Both the position numbers and the translations under genes were made by a program. Shown piece by piece: positions 60,346 through 64,000 of a stretch of DNA of 64,000 nt (its first letter is position 1; the number at the start of each line of letters is the position of its first letter). Under the pieces are notes generated by a model that was not told where the DNA came from, ran no database searches, and saw only the letters and a program-made list of their open reading frames with translations. Origin of the DNA: Anastatus disparis (Eukaryota > Arthropoda > Insecta > Hymenoptera > Eupelmidae); contig JAFFSR010000136.1 in assembly GCA_017163975.1 (NCBI GenBank), forward strand, positions 7,809,501 through 7,873,500, given 5' to 3'.

Positions 60346-60765
60346 ATGTCATTAAGACCAAGGCGAATTTCGATAAAGCAAGATGAACTCTTATGTTATA
60401 GAATTGTGAAGAACGGAAGAAAATCATATTTTATATGCAAATTTTGCAATATGTATTATAATAATTTGTATGATTTTATAAATCACTTTAAAACTCATTT
60501 ATCTACATCAAATTTTTATTGCAAAGATTATGGGGATATAATTCCAAATATTCGTAATAAAAAGCCTGAAAAAGAATTACATAAATGTAAAAAATTTGAA
60601 AGTAAATGCTTGCAGATATATAATTATTACGGATTGAAAATTCATGAAAGTAGCATGGATAAACATATGACTAACGTGCACGGTAATAATTTTACAAATT
60701 ACATTGTTATTTGCAAATACTGCGAAGAAAATTATAAATTAATAAATTCAAAAGAATATTTTTAA
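60346..60765 (+). CDS. Small C2H2 zinc-finger protein, probably degenerate
   Basis: An intronless frame of 139 codons from ATG at 60346 to TAA at 60763. Residues 31-51 form a perfect classical finger: C31-x2-C34-x12-H47-x3-H51 (F-I-C-K-F-C ... H-F-K-T-H). A second (from C59) has Tyr62 in place of the second Cys. A third partial finger ends D-K-H-M-T-N-V-H. A fourth starts I-C-K-Y-C-E-E-N-Y and is cut by the stop; the same frame stays open for about 14 codons after it, beginning K-C-K-Q-L-Y-M, suggesting a premature stop. Composition is rich in Lys, Asn, Tyr and Ile because of AT bias. It may be a nucleic-acid-binding protein, an exon of a larger gene, or a decaying retrocopy. Family member not recognised. 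Confidence 0.5.
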   Translation: MSLRPRRISIKQDELLCYRIVKNGRKSYFICKFCNMYYNNLYDFINHFKTHLSTSNFYCKDYGDIIPNIRNKKPEKELHKCKKFESKCLQIYNYYGLKIHESSMDKHMTNVHGNNFTNYIVICKYCEENYKLINSKEYF

Positions 60766-62229
60766 AAGTGTAAACAATTATATATGAATCGAAAATTTAT
60801 TGGGAAATAGTGTCGATTTCTTACTCATTCTTCGTAAAATAATTAATTATCTTAATCTTATATACTCATTCTATCGGTATAGTTATTTTTCTACTTTTTA
60901 AATTAATTTTTGAACAAAGACTTCAGTATATTAACATTATATTATGTGATGGTTAATTTTAATAATTTTTCAATAACGCATGAACTTTTTATAATTTTTA
61001 ATTTCTTTTAAAATAATCATGTGTAAAAACACGGATTACGATGAAATATCTATTCTATTCAAAACCATTACAGATAAACTAAGAATATTTTTTCGACTAA
61101 AAGCTAATTAATTAAGTATCGTCGTTTGGTAAAAAAACCATCAAGTTTTTGTTGAGGCAATTTAAAGCGTTTCACGCGTAATTTTCTCTCTTATACTACT
61201 TTTCAAAAAAAAATTTTTTTTTTATTTTTCCGTGCAAAAAAAAGCAGAGAATATAGAGTTTCTCATGCTGTCATTGCACACATAGTACGTTGCGGAAGCT
61301 TTTACGATCGCTAAACCGGTATATAGCTTACTCTCGCACAACAGTAGAACTTCACATGTGTCGATCTACGGTTTTTTTTTTTTTTTAAAGAGAAAATAGA
61401 AAGGTATCGTATGTAGTAACCATCCGCAAATATATGTATTCTTTTTTTTTCTAGTTATTTACAAGACAGAATAGTTTTTTCTTTTTTGTCGAGGTTTTGC
61501 CATTTTCGAGCTACTTTTCGATTTTCTATTCTGTGACAATGAATTAACATTTTTAATTTCTAGTTTATTTTTTCAGCTGAAAAATTTATGATGTTTTTTA
61601 AATGAGAGTAAAAAATATTTCTTTAATGTTAAATGGAAATAGAGACTGTTTTTTTTTATTTCAGATGTAATTAATTTGCATTTACTATTTTTTATTTATA
61701 TTTACTTTCTATTTCTCAAAATAAACTGTATTTGCTATAATTATTTTCAATCTTCCGGTTATAATGTTATTTATATATTAATATTTTTTTATTCATTTAT
61801 GTATTTTTATTTTTATTAAAAAAACTTTTTCATTTCCTGTTTAATAATTAGTACTGAGAATTATCACATTTCCAGCAATATATATTATTGCTTCAGCTAC
61901 ATTATTTTATTTACATTTGATAAAAAGCTGTAAGATGATATTTAGAATTTAATTAACTAAATAAAACAGAAAAAAAATTTTTTAAATTGATTAGAAAGTG
62001 ATGTTGAAGATTTCTTTTTAATAAGAGAGTTTCTAAAAAAATTGAAAATTTAATAATCGAGTTACTGGGAGTGGCATGGAAATATATTTATTATGAGAAT
62101 ACAAAATTTCAGTACTTCTGTTATACAAAGAAATTTCATCTTTTTGATTAAGATTAACTATACTGGAAACGTCTTAAAAACATTTGTTTCGTGGAAAATA
62201 TAAAATTTATTGAAAATTTAATTTAATTT
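60766..62229. other. AT-rich DNA, no gene
   Basis: Long runs of T at 61200 and 61370; a moderate-GC patch at 61255-61370 without coding potential. Nothing else supported. Confidence 0.4.
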
Positions 62230-62319
62230 CTCTTGGTAGAAATTTACTCTAGATCTGTCTAGTTTTGTATGTTAAATAATCGAGGCCTCGATAAAACTAG
62301 ACAAATTTTCTACCAGGGT
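62230..62319. mobile_element. 90-bp MITE with CCCTGGTAGAAA-type ends
   Basis: TCTTGGTAGAAATTT at the left and AAATTTTCTACCAGGGT at the right are inverted. Inside, TCTGTCTAGTTTTGTAT pairs with ATAAAACTAGACAAA, and CGAGGCCTCG is a perfect palindrome. The ends match the 900-bp element in the BEN intron, so this looks like its internally deleted derivative. Confidence 0.8.
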
Positions 62320-62595
62320 TATAATGGAATTTATTATTTTCTCTGAAAAAATTCATAATTGAAAAAAGTTCTCTAAAATCCAGTAGATGAAAAATAATAA
62401 TAAAAAAAATTTATTCCTTAAAACATTGCAGACATAGATTTTATAAACATTGTAAATATACATTTTTTTTACCAATCTAACCTCAAAATCGCAACTTTGT
62501 TGCTCTTTTTTGGCTCTCATGGCAAAAAATACGGTTCGCAACTGATATGAAAAGGATTTATTTACGAAACTTCTTCTTTTCATACCCGTTACGAA
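62320..62595. other. AT-rich DNA, nothing recognised
   Basis: No gene supported; open frames here extend into the palindromic elements that follow. Confidence 0.4.
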
Positions 62596-62706
62596 ATGTA
62601 CTATTTTCCAACGCGGTGAGCAAAAACCGATTTCCGGCGCTTGTTTTGCTTGAGCTAAACAGGCACCGAAAATCGGATCCCGCTCACCTTGTTGGGAATA
62701 ATTCTA
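62596..62706. mobile_element. Palindromic MITE
   Basis: CCAACGCGGTGAGC at the left pairs with GCTCACCTTGTTGG at the right; CGATTTCCGGCGC with GGCACCGAAAATCG further in. G+C-rich relative to its surroundings. Confidence 0.75.
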
Positions 62707-62833
62707 TACCCCACTTGTGGCAAAATAGGTCCCCCACTCGTCTTTTTTGTCACTCGAGCTATGCTCGAACTACACTACAAAACGATTCGTGAGGGAATGA
62801 CATATTTTGCTCACTATCAGGGTAATGTACTAT
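62707..62833. mobile_element. Palindromic MITE, adjacent to the previous one
   Basis: ACCCCACTTGTGGCAAAATA at the left pairs with TATTTTGCTCACTATCAGGG at the right; the arms continue through GACGAGTGGGGG-type and ACGATTCGTGAGGG blocks. The loop is CACTCGAGCTATGCTCGA, a GC-rich palindrome like those in the MITEs at 795 and 21725. Confidence 0.75.
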
Positions 62834-64000
62834 CCTTAACTCTTCAAAACAAATAATATTACTGACATATGTTTATTATTTATATTTAATTTGAATTTCA
62901 ATTTTATGGCATTCTATTCACCTAAGATAAGTTTCACTTTTACAATTTTACCGCGATTACATGCATGATATTTTTATGCTTCATAATGTAAATATAATCT
63001 TTTTATATATTAAAATATTAATATACTTAAATTTATTCTTAGCATCAAAAAATTCTCGTTTTTGATTGACTTTGAACTAATTTTAAAAAGAAGTTAAGAA
63101 CATAATGTCAAATAATTTCTGTTAGACCTTCGTTATAAACTATTTTTCTATTCCATAGAAAAAGAAAACAACCAGCAGACAGAACGTATAATAATAAAGA
63201 AAAAAACAGTGCACAAAATCATTGAAGAACGAATTCAGTCAGTAGCTTCATCACTACTCTTTGAATAAATCACTGTGTAATTTAAAGCAGAGAAAAAAAA
63301 GGAGACGACTTGTATGCATATCAAGTTATCTGGAAAAGCTAAGGTGAGCGCACGCCCATGCCGGATTTGCGTGACGAAAGATAACGAAGTCTTACCCCCT
63401 GCTCACTATAAAAGTTAAAAAAAAATGTAGTAGTAGTAGTAGTCGTAGTAGTAGAAGAAGAAGAAATGCATTCGCGCGCACTGGGGAGAAAATAACGAGC
63501 GAGCACACCCCTGTGTGCCTTACGAGATGCTTCGTGAAGGATTCTCTAGACGATTTTCCCTATCTACTAACATCTTCCTTCTCTTACTTCTTTTCTTTTA
63601 CTCCTATCTTTCTTATACCGAGCTCCCTTTTTCTTTTCTTTTTTTTCTATGTTCTAACTAACTCTCTTTCTTTCTCCCTTTCTCTTCCTTTCTCTCTGTC
63701 ACTTTCGCTCTATCTGTCGCTTACTTCTATATTTTTGATTTAGTATCATTGTTCTTTCTATTCTTTTTATCATTGTTCCAACGTCTCAGTTATAAGTATT
63801 TATCTGTCTTTTTTTCGTCTACAAACTTTCTCTTGTCTTTTGCACCCTTTTTCTCTTTATCTTATTCTCTTGTATTTTTCTCGAGCCCTTCTTTTGGAAC
63901 TAAACAATTTGAATTCGAAGTTTCATAAATAAGATAAAAATATATAGTTTTAATATACATTTGATTTTTCTTATTAATAAATAAACTTTTCAGCTGTTTT
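62834..64000. other. Intergenic DNA to the window end
   Basis: AT-rich to 63120, then a moderate-GC stretch 63300-63530 (GGTGAGCGCACGCCCATGCC) and a pyrimidine-rich stretch 63540-63890. The 76-codon frame at 63513-63743 is Ser/Leu/Phe low complexity from the pyrimidine tract. No gene supported. Confidence 0.4.
63427..63466. repeat. (GTA)n/(GAA)n compound microsatellite
   Basis: GTAGTAGTAGTAGTAGTCGT is followed by AGTAGTAGAAGAAGAAGAA. Confidence 0.9.

Noticed and set aside
62547..62792. 81-codon frame
   Set aside because: It runs across two palindromic MITEs; the apparent coding character comes from their G+C content.

Overview
The window looks like AT-rich nuclear DNA (roughly a quarter G+C by eye) from a complex eukaryote, most likely an arthropod. 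The reasons are U2-type introns with GTAAGT/GTATAT donors and T-rich AG acceptors, a BEN-domain gene in small exons, tRNA-derived SINEs, and relics of Helitron, Penelope-like, LINE and many cut-and-paste or MITE elements. An insect, possibly a hymenopteran, fits, but the sequence alone does not prove the order. No rRNA gene, intact tRNA gene, CRISPR array or bacterial operon is visible.

Layout. 0-2.2 kb: small tandem repeats, a 140-bp foldback and a 242-bp-period satellite rich in AAGCTTCC/GGAAGCTT. 2.25-5.9 kb: a minus-strand Helitron relic (PIF1-type helicase pieces and a 3' end with hairpin plus CTAG). It is split by a 2.47-kb composite insertion with a 15-bp target duplication, which holds a Penelope-like GIY-YIG fragment and further TTAA-bordered inverted-repeat elements. 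6.36-7.65 kb: a foldback enclosing ~160-bp tandem repeats, invaded by a 412-bp element with an 8-bp duplication. 9.58-9.75 kb: a clear hAT-type MITE. 10.5-14.7 kb: the only well-supported multi-exon gene, an 11-exon BEN-domain gene with two frameshifts and one nonsense codon, flanked by diverged ~260-bp direct repeats and carrying a 900-bp TIR element in its last intron. 15.66-17.33 kb: five copies of a 332-bp satellite. 18.8-19.35 kb: a 5'-truncated LINE with a 22-bp target duplication. 20-32 kb: MITEs, foldbacks, a SINE, a long hairpin, a reverse-transcriptase relic and a possible solo LTR.

32-60 kb is a gene desert of very AT-rich DNA with patches of (CT)n/(GA)n and moderate-GC unique sequence. 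Apart from one mariner-like MITE and four SINE copies it has no supported gene; it may hold distal regulatory DNA, but that is inference. At 60.3 kb there is a small C2H2 zinc-finger ORF that looks degenerate, followed by AT-rich DNA and three more short foldbacks near 62.2-62.8 kb.

The genes do not form a pathway. The main story is layered transposition: Helitron, then Penelope-like, then TTAA-bordered elements in one place, hAT-like elements in foldbacks in others, and a decaying BEN-domain gene in the middle.
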